Shown: positions 1-6,476 of the stretch, piece by piece
Position numbering within the stretch: position 1 is the stretch's first letter
Layout: each line of letters starts with the position of its first letter
Source of the DNA: an uncultured Clostridia bacterium
Lineage (GTDB): Bacteria > Bacillota > Clostridia > Christensenellales > DUVY01
Direction of reading: 5' to 3'
Assembly: GCA_937895465.1 (NCBI GenBank)
Contig: CALAYY010000201.1
Span: 1 to 9,919, forward strand
DNA length: 9,919 nt
The notes under the pieces: generated by a model
Database searches by the model: none
Told to the model about the DNA's origin: nothing
What the model saw: only the letters and a program-made list of their open reading frames with translations
Program-made: the position numbers and the translations under genes

Positions 1-1172
1 AACGCAACAGACTGGCTGACTATATAAAAGGCATTGATGAAGACGGATATTATGGCGGTAACGGTTTTGCAGTTGATGAACAAAAAGCCATGCAGACATC
101 AGCGGTTTTTGCCTGCGTTAAAGTGCTTTCAGAAACGGTAGCCAGCCTTCCGCTTTTTCTATACAAGTCTAGTGCCAAGGGCAATAAAGTAAAGGCGGTT
201 GAGCATCCGTTATATGAGGTTTTGCATGACCTTGTCAATGAAGAGATGACAAGCATGAATTTCCGCGAGGCGATGATGACCTCGCTGCTTTTGTATGGAA
301 ACGGCTATGCCAGGATCATTAGAGATAAGAACGGCCATGTGGTTTCGCTATGGTTTTTAAAACCGCAGTATATGACTGTTGATCGCGACGCTACCACTAA
401 AAGACTTAAATACACTTATTCAGACGAGAGCTTAGGCATGATAATATATCGCCCCGAACAAATATTTCATGTGACGGGTCTTTCCTATGACGGCATAAAA
501 GGCATATCGCCTATTGACCAGGCACGTGAGGCAGTAGGTCTGGCGCTTGCGACTGAAGAGTTTGGCTCTAAGTTCTTTCAAAACGGTGCAAGGCCAGGCG
601 GTGTTTTGGAACACCCCGGAGTTTTAAAAGACCCAGAGAAACTGAGGGAAAGCTGGAACAGGGTGTATCAGGGTACCAGAAACAGCCATAAAATAGCGGT
701 TTTGGAAGAAGGGCTCAAGTATAAAGAAATAGGCATACCGCCTGAGCAGGCGCAGTTTCTTGAAACAAGAAAATACCAGTTAAACGAGATATGCCGAATA
801 TTTAGAGTCCCTCCTCATCTGGTTGGGGATCTAGAACGCAGCACCTTTTCCAATATCGAGCATCAGAGCATTGAGTTTGTAACACATACGATACGGCCTT
901 GGCTTGTCAGATGGGAGCAGGCGATATATAAATGCCTGCTGAACGAAACCGAACGACGCATATATTTTGCCAGGTTTAATGTCGACGGCTTGTTGAGGGG
1001 CGATTTTGCTAACAGGATGAAAGGTTATGCTACTGCAAGACAGAACGGCTGGCTCAGCATAAATGATATAAGGAAGCTTGAAGACATGAACCCCATACCT
1101 GAAGAAAAGGGTGGGGACGATTACTTGGTCAACGGCAGTATGGTTTCGGCTAAATTAACAAAGAAGGGCTAG
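1..1172 (+). CDS. Phage portal protein, HK97 family (5' end missing)
   Basis: Forms the dodecameric ring at one capsid vertex through which DNA is packaged and to which the connector and tail attach. The frame is open from base 3, well upstream of the first in-window ATG (base 90); the residues before that ATG (DEDGYYGGNGFAVDEQ) look like normal portal N-terminal sequence. The ATG at 90 is therefore internal and the true start lies before the window. Family hallmarks are AMQTSAVFACVKVLSETVASLP, the YGNGYARI segment, and a C-terminal part with PPHLVGDLERSTFSNIEHQ and the following helix ending in WEQAI. About 389 codons are present; family members are usually around 400-430 aa, so little is lost. 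The stop TAG overlaps the AGGAGG ribosome binding site of the protease gene, showing co-translation in one operon. The family call rests on recognised motifs and gene order. Confidence 0.95.
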   Translation, partial: RNRLADYIKGIDEDGYYGGNGFAVDEQKAMQTSAVFACVKVLSETVASLPLFLYKSSAKGNKVKAVEHPLYEVLHDLVNEEMTSMNFREAMMTSLLLYGNGYARIIRDKNGHVVSLWFLKPQYMTVDRDATTKRLKYTYSDESLGMIIYRPEQIFHVTGLSYDGIKGISPIDQAREAVGLALATEEFGSKFFQNGARPGGVLEHPGVLKDPEKLRESWNRVYQGTRNSHKIAVLEEGLKYKEIGIPPEQAQFLETRKYQLNEICRIFRVPPHLVGDLERSTFSNIEHQSIEFVTHTIRPWLVRWEQAIYKCLLNETERRIYFARFNVDGLLRGDFANRMKGYATARQNGWLSINDIRKLEDMNPIPEEKGGDDYLVNGSMVSAKLTKKG

Positions 1173-1181
1173 GAGGAATAA

Positions 1182-1826
1182 ATGGATAAAAACAAAATTG
1201 AAAAGCGCTCTCTGCCGATAAAAGAGTTCAGGATATCTGATGCTGACAACGGCGGAGTTGTTTTGGAAGGACATGCCGCAGTATTTGATTTATGGTCTGA
1301 AACGCTGGGCGGCAGCTTCCCGTTTAAAGAGAAAGTCCGGCGCGGAGCATTTATTGAAAGCATCAAGACCGACGACATCAGGGCGCTTTTAAACCATGAC
1401 GCAAATTATGTGCTTGGACGGAACAGTTCAGGGACATTGGCATTGACAGAAGATGATACAGGACTTTCAGTCGTTATTAACATGCCCCAGACCCAATGGG
1501 CAAAGGACTTGACGGTAAGTGTAAAAAGGGGCGATATAACCCAGATGTCATTTGGATTTACCGTTATACAGGATGAATGGCATGAAGAAAACGGCAGTGA
1601 CGTCAGGGAGCTTATAAGGGTAAGGCTGTATGATGTGTCGCTTGTAACTTTCCCCGCCTATACTCAGACGGATGCGGCGATAAGGGGAATGGAGAGCTTT
1701 TATGAGTACCGTTCCATTATAGAGCAAAGGGATAAGATAGAAAAAGAACAAGCAGAAACACAACGGCGAAAACAAGCAGAGACTCATAAAATGGAGCTGT
1801 TAAAGACAAAGTTCAAAAATATTTAA
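1182..1826 (+). CDS. Prohead protease, HK97 gp4-like (peptidase family U35)
   Basis: This maturation protease is packed inside the procapsid, where it removes the scaffold-like N-terminal domain of the capsid protein and then degrades itself. The 214-aa protein shows the family order: GHAAVFD near residue 30, a VRRGAF segment near 52-57, LLNHD with the likely catalytic His72, QMSFGF with the likely nucleophile Ser123, and RLYDVSLVTFPAY near residue 155. The last 40 or so residues (after AAIRGMESF) are rich in Glu, Gln, Lys and Arg and probably form a helix or coiled coil, which in this family serves assembly rather than catalysis. The start is fixed by AGGAGG at 1171-1176, five bases before the ATG and overlapping the portal stop. 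It lies between portal and capsid genes, the standard position. The His and Ser assignment is by family knowledge, not an alignment. Confidence 0.95.
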   Translation: MDKNKIEKRSLPIKEFRISDADNGGVVLEGHAAVFDLWSETLGGSFPFKEKVRRGAFIESIKTDDIRALLNHDANYVLGRNSSGTLALTEDDTGLSVVINMPQTQWAKDLTVSVKRGDITQMSFGFTVIQDEWHEENGSDVRELIRVRLYDVSLVTFPAYTQTDAAIRGMESFYEYRSIIEQRDKIEKEQAETQRRKQAETHKMELLKTKFKNI

Positions 1827-1844
1827 AGTCGGAAGGAGATAAGA

Positions 1845-3128
1845 ATGAATATTAAAAAAGTTTTGGAAATGAAGTCCAAACGCGAAGATGCCAGGCTGAA
1901 AGCAATGGCGGTGCTTAACGGTGCCGAGGCAGAAAGCAGATATATAACAGAAGCCGAGCAGGCTGAGGTCGACCGGCTGGAAAACGAGATACGGGCTTGG
2001 GACGGCAACATAGCCAGGGCGGAGCGTCTGCTCGCCTTAGAGCCTGAGCCCGATACTTGCCCTGAAGAGCCAGAAACAAGAACTCGACCATCGTCAAATG
2101 ACGAGAAAAGGTTTGCCAATTTCGGCGATCAGATGCTTGCTGTTTACCGCGCCGCCGCACCCGGCGGTTCTGTTGATACACGGCTCTCAACACGAGCGGC
2201 AATCGGTCTTAACGAAACCAATCCCTCCGATGGAGGTTTTTTAGTCCAACAGGACTTTGTCAAGGAACTGCTCAAACGCGCATACGATACAGGCATCCTT
2301 GCAAGCAAGGTAAGGAAAATCCCAATAACCTCATCTTCAAACGCGCTGAAAATAAAAGCGGTGGATGAGAATTCCCGCGCTAACGGTGCAAGATGGGGCG
2401 GAGTCCAGGCGTACTGGGAAAATGAGGCCGACCAATTGATTTCCAGCAAGCCCAAATTCCGCACTATGGAACTAAGTCTAAAGAAGCTGACAGGGCTTTG
2501 TTATGCAACGGATGAACTGTTAGAAGACGCTTCCGCATTGGATACGGTCATAAGGGAAGCCTTTGCCGAAGAGTTCGGATTTAAAATAGACGACGCCATC
2601 TTAAACGGTAAAGGCGCCGGCGAGCCTTTAGGGATACTCAACAGCACGGCAATCGTAAAGGTTGAAAAGGAACAGAACCAGACAGATAAAATCACCGTTG
2701 AAAACCTGACTAAAATGTGGAGCCGGATATGGGCAAGGTCTAGAGCCAACGCTGCTTGGTATATCAATCAGGAGCTGGAGCCGTATTTATATACATTAAT
2801 GCTTGGGGACAAGCCGGTATATATCCCAGCGGGCGGTCTGTCAGAAAAGCCATATGCAACTCTTTTTGGCCGTCCGGTCGTGCCGCTTGAACAGTGCAGC
2901 ACGATAGGCGATCCAGGTGATATCATCCTTGCCGATATCGGACAATACTTGATGATTGACAAGGGCGGAATAAAACAAGCAAGCTCAATGCATGTGCGTT
3001 TTTTATATGACGAGCAGGTGTTCAGGTTCATATACCGTGTAGACGGTCAGCCCGTATGGAACAGACCGCTTACACCATATAAAGGGTCAGCTGCAGTATC
3101 GCCGTATGTGACGCTTGCCAAACGATAA
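1845..3128 (+). CDS. Major capsid protein, HK97 gp5 fold
   Basis: Builds the icosahedral shell. The 427-aa protein has two parts. Residues 1 to about 100 are highly charged and predicted helical (KSKREDARLKAM, AEQAEVDRLENEIRAW), ending in a Pro/Glu/Thr-rich linker; this matches the delta domain that replaces a separate scaffolding protein and is removed by the protease encoded just upstream. The rest is the HK97 core: GGFLVQQDF, ENEADQLISSKPKF (E-loop region), a spine-helix stretch of DELLEDASALDTVIREAFAEEF, the GEPLGILN segment and a C-terminal IDKGGIKQASSMHVRFLYDEQVFRF. Start by AAGGAG at 1833-1838 before ATG 1845. No separate scaffold gene is seen, consistent with the built-in delta domain. 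Whether the shell is covalently cross-linked as in HK97 cannot be judged without an alignment. Confidence 0.96.
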   Translation: MNIKKVLEMKSKREDARLKAMAVLNGAEAESRYITEAEQAEVDRLENEIRAWDGNIARAERLLALEPEPDTCPEEPETRTRPSSNDEKRFANFGDQMLAVYRAAAPGGSVDTRLSTRAAIGLNETNPSDGGFLVQQDFVKELLKRAYDTGILASKVRKIPITSSSNALKIKAVDENSRANGARWGGVQAYWENEADQLISSKPKFRTMELSLKKLTGLCYATDELLEDASALDTVIREAFAEEFGFKIDDAILNGKGAGEPLGILNSTAIVKVEKEQNQTDKITVENLTKMWSRIWARSRANAAWYINQELEPYLYTLMLGDKPVYIPAGGLSEKPYATLFGRPVVPLEQCSTIGDPGDIILADIGQYLMIDKGGIKQASSMHVRFLYDEQVFRFIYRVDGQPVWNRPLTPYKGSAAVSPYVTLAKR

Positions 3129-3145
3129 AACAAAGGAGAGAAACA

Positions 3146-3565
3146 ATGACAAACAACCATATAACCAAGTACCAGCTTGACAGCGCCGGGGCAATCTTTG
3201 CTTCGGCGTTTATTTCCAAAACATATAAGTTGAATAATTATAAATACATAGACTATGTTATCGCATATTCAGAAGGCGAAGCCGCTCAAATCAAGGCTCA
3301 GGTGTTTAGCAAAAGTGATGAAAGCGAAAAAGCCTTGGGTTTTCGCAGAATAGATGAAAACGGCCTGCCGTCTGAATATATCGAAAAAGACGGTGAAGAA
3401 ATCACAATAGGCGGACTAGGCGGAGTAACAGTATATAGGATTACCGCCGATGACTTGGCAAAAGACGGCTATGACAGCGTGATTTTAAAACTAACATTTG
3501 CTGAAGGCTCAACCGTAACCGGTGCAGTCGCTGTAGCCTGCTATGAGCCCAGATATTCGGAATAA
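3146..3565 (+). CDS. Small unrecognised protein after the capsid gene; possible capsid accessory protein
   Basis: I do not recognise the family of this 139-aa protein. It is well supported as a gene: AAAGGAG at 3132-3138 precedes the ATG, it starts 17 bases after the capsid stop, and its composition matches its neighbours. It has no signal peptide, membrane segment or cysteine cluster; the only cysteine is in the C-terminal VACYEPRYSE. The sequence looks beta-rich (YKYIDYVIAYS, EITIGGLGGVTVYRITADDL, YDSVILKLTFAEG, TVTGAVAVACYE), suggesting a compact beta domain. In many HK97-like phages the slot directly after the capsid gene holds a decoration (cement) or head-fibre protein, expressed with the capsid protein in high copy. 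That role is an inference from position and apparent fold only; another head-completion role is possible. Confidence 0.8.
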   Translation: MTNNHITKYQLDSAGAIFASAFISKTYKLNNYKYIDYVIAYSEGEAAQIKAQVFSKSDESEKALGFRRIDENGLPSEYIEKDGEEITIGGLGGVTVYRITADDLAKDGYDSVILKLTFAEGSTVTGAVAVACYEPRYSE

Positions 3566-3585
3566 TTAAAGGGGAATATATAGGA

Positions 3586-3879
3586 ATGCTGGAGCTTGAT
3601 GAGATTAAGAGATTTTTAAGGCTAGACAGCGACGATGAAGACAAGCTGCTGGTATCGCTTTCTTTTACGGCAAGAGAGCTTGTGGAAGAAACATTGCGTC
3701 AAAAACTTGAGGACTTTATACAAGTTCCCGAAACTGTCAGGCAGGCCATGCTTATAGTCATAGCCACGCTATATGAAGAACGCCAGATAGCTAAAACAGG
3801 CAAGCCGGGGATTGGCATCACTGATGTGCTTGACCTTGTTCGCCGTATGCTGTTTGCATATAGAAAGGAAAAGTTTTAA
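3586..3879 (+). CDS. Head-tail connector protein, gp6-like
   Basis: First ring below the portal, comparable to HK97 gp6 and SPP1 gp15 (phage connector family). The 97-aa, mainly helical protein has the typical opening LELDEIKRFLRLDSDDEDKLLVSL, a helix with ARELVEETL, the central PETVRQAMLIVIATLYEERQ and a short C-terminal helix with LVRRMLFAYRK. In this family four or five helices pack as a ring subunit that extends the DNA channel. The start is less sharply defined than for neighbours: the AAAGGGG at 3568-3574 is 11 bases away, and an AGGA touches the ATG. The gene lies between the capsid block and the joining protein, as expected for the connector, and ends 5 bases before the next start. 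Confidence 0.9.
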   Translation: MLELDEIKRFLRLDSDDEDKLLVSLSFTARELVEETLRQKLEDFIQVPETVRQAMLIVIATLYEERQIAKTGKPGIGITDVLDLVRRMLFAYRKEKF

Positions 3880-3884
3880 AAAAC

Positions 3885-4220
3885 ATGACAATAGGCGAGC
3901 TTAACAGACGGATTGAAGTCTTGCAGTTTTTTGAAACACGCGACGAGTTCGGCGGTTGCAGCGGTAGCTGGAAAACTATAGACCGTGTATGGGCAAAGAT
4001 TGAACCGATAAGCGGCAATGAGTTTTTCCGTTCCCAGCAAATAAATGCGGAAACGTCAACAAAGATAACAATCAGGTTTTATGCGGGTTTGAATGTTATG
4101 CATAGGATCAAATTCAGCGGTAAAACATTTGAAATTACGGGTGTATTTGACGAATTAGCTGAGCACAGATGGACGGTAATAAACTGCAAGGAATTGGTAA
4201 ACGATGGGTTACAGCGCTAA
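3885..4220 (+). CDS. Head-tail joining (head closure) protein, SPP1 gp16 / HK97 gp7-like
   Basis: Forms the ring that closes the filled head and docks the tail (Phage_H_T_join family). The 111-aa protein opens with the characteristic MTIGELNRRIEVLQF and continues with DEFGGCSGSWKTIDRVWAKIEPISGNEFF, the conserved Trp-containing beta strand and the 'A.I.P..G.E' stretch. It then has TKITIRFYAGLNVMHRIKFSGKTFEITGV, the beta-barrel half, and ends in the WTVINCKEL strand. The size is normal for the family. The nearest purine-rich site is AAAGGA at 3864-3869, about 15 bases upstream of the ATG, so translation may partly depend on coupling to the gene ending 5 bases earlier. Its 3' end overlaps the next gene by 17 bases. 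Confidence 0.92.
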   Translation: MTIGELNRRIEVLQFFETRDEFGGCSGSWKTIDRVWAKIEPISGNEFFRSQQINAETSTKITIRFYAGLNVMHRIKFSGKTFEITGVFDELAEHRWTVINCKELVNDGLQR

Positions 4221-4605
4221 GCAAAGAAAAGTCAAAGTCAATATTAAAGGTGCGGATAAATTAGCCAAGGATTTAAAGGCTATGGACGCAGCGGCGGCAT
4301 CCGTACTTATGAAAGGTGCCAAAGCAGGAGGACAGATAGCCCTTGAAGACGCTCGAGCTAATTGTCCTGTCGACACGGGTGCTTTAAAAGCAAGCTTAAA
4401 GCTAAGCGAAGATAAAAAGACGGCCATTAAAGCGACAGTAAAAGTTGATTATGACAGATCGATTAAATACGGTGCATTTATTGAACTGGGTGCAAGAGGT
4501 AGACCCGGCAATCCGTTTCTAAGGAATGCCGTGGATAAGAATCAAGACAGAATAAATCAGTCGATAATAAAGGAAATAGCCAAGGCAATGGATAAAAGTT
4601 TATGA
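4204..4605 (+). CDS. HK97 gp10-like head-tail / tail completion protein
   Basis: Member of the HK97 gp10-like family, involved in finishing the head-tail or tail-end interface. The 133-aa sequence carries its landmarks: the N-terminal VNIKGADKLAKDLKAM helix, ARANCPVDTGALKASLK (the conserved P-x-DTG-x-L turn) near residues 51-67, YGAFIELGARGRPGNPFL near 92-110 with the conserved Y...E.G...PF pattern, and a C-terminal helix ending in IAKAMDKSL. The ATG overlaps the end of the joining-protein gene by 17 bases in another frame; AAGGA at 4188-4192 is the likely ribosome binding site, 11 bases upstream. The protein is basic (many Lys). Its exact position in the particle varies between descriptions of the family. 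Confidence 0.92.
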   Translation: MGYSAKQRKVKVNIKGADKLAKDLKAMDAAAASVLMKGAKAGGQIALEDARANCPVDTGALKASLKLSEDKKTAIKATVKVDYDRSIKYGAFIELGARGRPGNPFLRNAVDKNQDRINQSIIKEIAKAMDKSL

Positions 4606-5012
4606 AAGACATTAATCAGGCCGTTTTTGAATATTTAAGCAAGGATAGCGAGATAAAGGAACTTATCAGCACCAGGTTATATCCATTAATGCTGCCCCAA
4701 GACGCGCCACTGCCAGCGGTTGTTTATTCGCCGATAACGGCAAATTATGATTCGGCGCTTACAGGCGACACAGGTTTTGTTCGGCAGACAATGCAGTTTA
4801 ACTGCCATGACAGCACTTTTAAAAATTCAAGGCGGTTATCGCGAATGATAAAGGGCAAACTGCAGGATTTTAGCGGCGATATGCAAGGGCTTAACATTCA
4901 GGCGTCTTATATAAAATCAGATTATATATTAAAAACAAACACCGCACTTAAGTTCAAGACCGATGAGTATATATCGGTAATTGAGTTTGAGTTTTTTTAC
5001 AATGAAAAATAG
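4602..5012 (+). CDS. Tail completion / terminator protein, SPP1 gp17-like (DUF3168)
   Basis: Probably caps the head-proximal end of the tail tube and allows joining to the head. The 136-aa protein fits the DUF3168 (tail completion gp17) family: an N-terminal helix (INQAVFEYLSKDSEIKEL), the RLYPLMLPQDAPLPAVVYSPI segment with the conserved P-x-PAVVY, then beta strands (TMQFNCHDSTF), a helix (NSRRLSRMIKGKLQDF) and closing strands with a C-terminal SVIEFEFFYNE. The start overlaps the preceding stop in an ATGA, a classic translational-coupling junction. It directly precedes the tail tube gene, the usual place for the terminator. The assignment rests on motif pattern and gene order; confidence in the family is good, in the exact role moderate. 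Confidence 0.87.
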   Translation: MKDINQAVFEYLSKDSEIKELISTRLYPLMLPQDAPLPAVVYSPITANYDSALTGDTGFVRQTMQFNCHDSTFKNSRRLSRMIKGKLQDFSGDMQGLNIQASYIKSDYILKTNTALKFKTDEYISVIEFEFFYNEK

Positions 5013-5027
5013 GAGGAACCAAATAGA

Positions 5028-5438
5028 ATGGCGGTAGCAGGAAAAAACGGCAGGGTGGAAATAGGCGATGGATCTAATACAAAGCAGATTATAGGCATTA
5101 AGAACTGGTCGCTTGAGCTGTCTTTAGAAACATTAGAAACAACCGCACTGGGGGATGACTGGAAAAAGTATATAACAGGTTTAAAGGAATGGACGGCATC
5201 AAGTGAGGGCGACTATAATGTTCCGCAGGACACGGACGGGCAGGAAGCATTGCAGCAAGCGTTTCTTTCAGGTTCGATAGTAACGCTTAAACTGTATGTA
5301 GATGCTGATAATTATTATACAGGAACGGCATACATAAACTCTTTATCAATAGAAGACCCTGTTGACGATGTGGTGTCTATCAGCATTGAGTTTACGGGTG
5401 CAGGAGAACTTACTTTTGAAAGGGGTGAAGTATTATGA
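5028..5438 (+). CDS. Major tail (tube) protein, TP901-1-like
   Basis: Polymerises into stacked hexameric rings around the tape measure protein to form the tail tube. The 136-aa protein has the family's typical opening (GKNGRVEIGDGS, then IGIKNWSLELSLETLETTALGDDWKKYITGLKEWTAS). That stretch holds the conserved 'W.L....E..ETT..GD.W' pattern. The central part reads GDYNVPQDTDGQEALQQAF and the last strand is the VVSISIEFTGAGELTF closing element. No extra Ig-like domain is attached. A strong AGGAGG at 5011-5016 lies 11 bases before the ATG and overlaps the preceding stop, fitting high expression. The stop codon overlaps the ATG of the chaperone gene (ATGA). Confidence 0.93.
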   Translation: MAVAGKNGRVEIGDGSNTKQIIGIKNWSLELSLETLETTALGDDWKKYITGLKEWTASSEGDYNVPQDTDGQEALQQAFLSGSIVTLKLYVDADNYYTGTAYINSLSIEDPVDDVVSISIEFTGAGELTFERGEVL

Positions 5439-5743
5439 GAAAAGGAATAACGATAGAGCTTGACAAGCCGAGGACATTAAGATACGGGATGAACGCATTG
5501 GCTAAGATTGAAGATTTAACTAAAAAGCCGATAGTCGGGCTTGACCTGAACAATTTAGGCATCAAAGACTTGCTTGCTATAATTTTTGCTGGGCTATGCC
5601 ATGAGGATAAAACACTAACCATTGAAGAAACGGGTAATTTAATAGACGAGCATTCGGACATGAACACCATAGCCCAAAAGGTAGGCGAGGCATTCACCTT
5701 AGCTTTTGGTAAAGCAAAGGATAAAGACCCAAAGGGGGAATAA
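5435..5743 (+). CDS. Tail assembly chaperone, short (G-type) product
   Basis: The 102-aa zero-frame product of the tail assembly chaperone locus, equivalent in position and behaviour to lambda gpG. Such proteins coat or hold the tape measure protein and recruit tube subunits, and are absent from the mature virion. The sequence opens with RKGITIELDKPRTLRYGMNALAKIEDL, as in several Gram-positive chaperone families, followed by a helical part (NNLGIKDLLAIIFAGLCHED, TGNLIDEHSDMNTIAQKVGEAF) and a charged tail (GKAKDKDPKGE). Translation is coupled to the tube gene by an ATGA overlap. Most ribosomes should stop at TAA 5741-5743; a fraction shift frame just before it to make the longer fusion listed separately. 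Confidence 0.88.
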   Translation: MRKGITIELDKPRTLRYGMNALAKIEDLTKKPIVGLDLNNLGIKDLLAIIFAGLCHEDKTLTIEETGNLIDEHSDMNTIAQKVGEAFTLAFGKAKDKDPKGE

Positions 5744-6057
5744 ACGCCTGCACTGTATTTGATATGGATAGGTTTATAGAACAAGCAGTTGTTAAGCTAG
5801 GTCTCGACATAATGACAGCTTACGAACTTACACCATATGAAATAACAGTAATAGGCAGGCAAGTTCAAGAGAAACGCTATACAGAGTTTGAAAATATTAT
5901 AGCACTTGCATGGCATACTGAAGCGTTTGCAAGACAGAAGAAAATGCCAAGGCTTAATAGACTTTTTAAAGACATACGAAAGCCGGTTAAAAATTCAAAC
6001 AGCTCAAGTGATGCAATCCTTAAAGCAATGGCTTTGGAAAAAGGAATAAGGCTGTAG
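5435..6057 (+). CDS. Tail assembly chaperone, G-T-type fusion made by programmed -1 frameshift
   Basis: The long product is read in the first frame to GGG at 5735-5737 and then in the -1 frame from GGA at 5737 to TAG 6055-6057, giving about 101 + 106 = 207 aa. The -1 frame is open from 5725 (TAA at 5722-5724 closes it upstream), so any shift must occur between 5725 and 5743, exactly where the slippery heptamer lies. The T-like part (RFIEQAVVKLGLDIMTAYELTPYEI, IIALAWHTEAFARQKKMPRLNRLFKDI) has features of chaperone second domains: a helix with AW-x-EAF and a basic linker. The only ATG in this frame near the junction (5764) has no ribosome binding site before it. Known from this locus in many siphoviruses: the T domain binds tube subunits while the G domain binds the tape measure. 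The frameshift itself is inferred from sequence. Confidence 0.85.
5731..5737 (+). promoter_or_regulatory. Slippery heptamer A AAG GGG for -1 ribosomal frameshift
   Basis: In the zero frame the bases read A-AAG-GGG, the X-XXY-YYZ pattern; after a one-base slip both tRNAs re-pair (AAG to AAA, GGG to GGG). An AAGGA at 5717-5721 lies 9 bases upstream; Shine-Dalgarno-like elements at about this distance stimulate -1 shifts in bacterial dnaX. Downstream, 5743-5751 can pair imperfectly with 5785-5793 (CTGC with GCAG, plus AAC with GTT around one mismatch), starting 6 bases after the slip site but with a 33-base loop, so it is only a weak candidate stimulator. The zero-frame stop TAA at 5741 follows two codons later. 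Confidence 0.82.
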
Positions 6058-6059
6058 AT

Positions 6060-6073
6060 TGCTTTAATAAGCA
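6060..6073. repeat. Small inverted repeat upstream of the cassette promoter
   Basis: TGCTT-TAAT-AAGCA forms five-base arms around four bases, beginning just after the chaperone stop and ending 6 bases before the -35 box. It could be a weak terminator for the upstream operon (only scattered T residues follow) or a binding site for a regulator. Neither is established. Confidence 0.3.
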
Positions 6074-6079
6074 TTAAAA

Positions 6080-6109
6080 TTGACTACTTGCATACTAATT
6101 TAATATAAT
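6080..6109 (+). promoter_or_regulatory. Sigma-70/sigma-A type promoter of the accessory cassette
   Basis: TTGACT (6080-6085) and TATAAT (6104-6109) are separated by 18 bases; the -35 matches five of six consensus positions and the -10 all six. It lies in an AT-rich intergenic stretch, 23 bases after the chaperone stop. Expected transcription start is about 6116. Nothing else in the intergenic DNA of this window approaches this quality, so the following small gene is probably expressed independently of the phage late operon, for example in a lysogen. Confidence 0.75.
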
Positions 6110-6115
6110 GTAAGG

Positions 6116-6247
6116 AAAGTAAGGAATTTTCTTGAGAGGTTAAAAATTCAAAAGGTCAGTTGACGTTACCGATAGCAATTCGTAAAAAAGCTTGGCTTAG
6201 GCAGGGGAAATCAAGTAGCCTTTATAGAAAAGGAAGGGCATTATATT
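6116..6247 (+). other. Long untranslated leader of the small cassette gene, function unknown
   Basis: About 130 bases separate the expected transcription start from the ATG at 6248. I find no complete start-to-stop reading frame of useful length and no recognised riboswitch or small RNA. Short complementary stretches exist (GGCT 6194-6197 with AGCC 6217-6220, or AGGC 6199-6202 with GCCT 6218-6221), mutually exclusive and weak. The 3' end holds a good ribosome binding site, the AAAAGGAAGG stretch at 6228-6237, about 10 bases before the ATG. The length is unusual for a simple 65-codon gene. Confidence 0.4.
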
Positions 6248-6445
6248 ATGGTTAATGCGGACAGTCTATCAATTAACGAAAAAAAGAAAGAAATTAATGT
6301 TGCGAGTATTGAAGCGTCGCTTAATATGGAAGGGCTGGAGGTTACAGACGAGTCCAGAATGTATGCCAAAAACAGACAGAGCAATAAGGCAACATATTCA
6401 GAGCGTGTTAAAAAAATACGATCAAGGTTTAAAAAGAGAGATTAA
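6248..6445 (+). CDS. Orphan VbhA-like Fic antitoxin-type small protein (accessory 'moron' gene)
   Basis: The 65-aa protein resembles antitoxins of the VbhA type, which block Fic-domain AMP-transferases by inserting a glutamate into the ATP site. The key feature is S24-L-N-M-E28-G29, an exact S-x-x-x-E-G inhibitory motif, within a helix-like context (VASIEASLNMEGLEV) typical of VbhA-like proteins; E28 would be the blocking residue. The usual C-terminal part is replaced by a strongly basic tail (SERVKKIRSRFKKRD). The ATG has a good ribosome binding site (6228-6237). The gene has its own promoter upstream and a terminator downstream and separates the chaperone gene from the tape measure gene, which normally adjoin. 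No Fic gene (HPFx[D/E]GNGR motif) is found in the window, so it is an orphan here. It might neutralise a host or co-resident Fic toxin, or serve another role. An overlapping frame (6255-6452) is also open but lacks a start signal. Confidence 0.72.
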   Translation: MVNADSLSINEKKKEINVASIEASLNMEGLEVTDESRMYAKNRQSNKATYSERVKKIRSRFKKRD

Positions 6446-6476
6446 TGGCTAATTCTTGATTTAACTGTATTAAAAA

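Noticed and set aside
5764..6057. The second chaperone frame as an independent 97-aa gene
   Set aside because: No Shine-Dalgarno site precedes ATG 5764 (GGGGG at 5734-5738 is about 25 bases away), and the frame stays open upstream exactly to the slippery site, so it is better read as the frameshift extension.
6160..6170. TTGACGTTACC, which resembles a short 16S rRNA segment
   Set aside because: Eleven bases only, and the flanking sequence does not continue as rRNA; a chance match.
6160..6188. TTGACG at 6160-6165 as a second promoter in the leader
   Set aside because: At 17-base spacing the -10 would be TAAAAA (6183-6188), a poor match; the 6080-6109 promoter is far better.
6255..6452. A second 65-codon open frame overlapping the antitoxin-like gene on the same strand
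   Set aside because: Its ATG is not at ribosome-binding-site distance and its translation is an odd Lys/Arg/Trp-rich sequence with no motif. The 6248 frame has the ribosome binding site and the SxxxEG motif.
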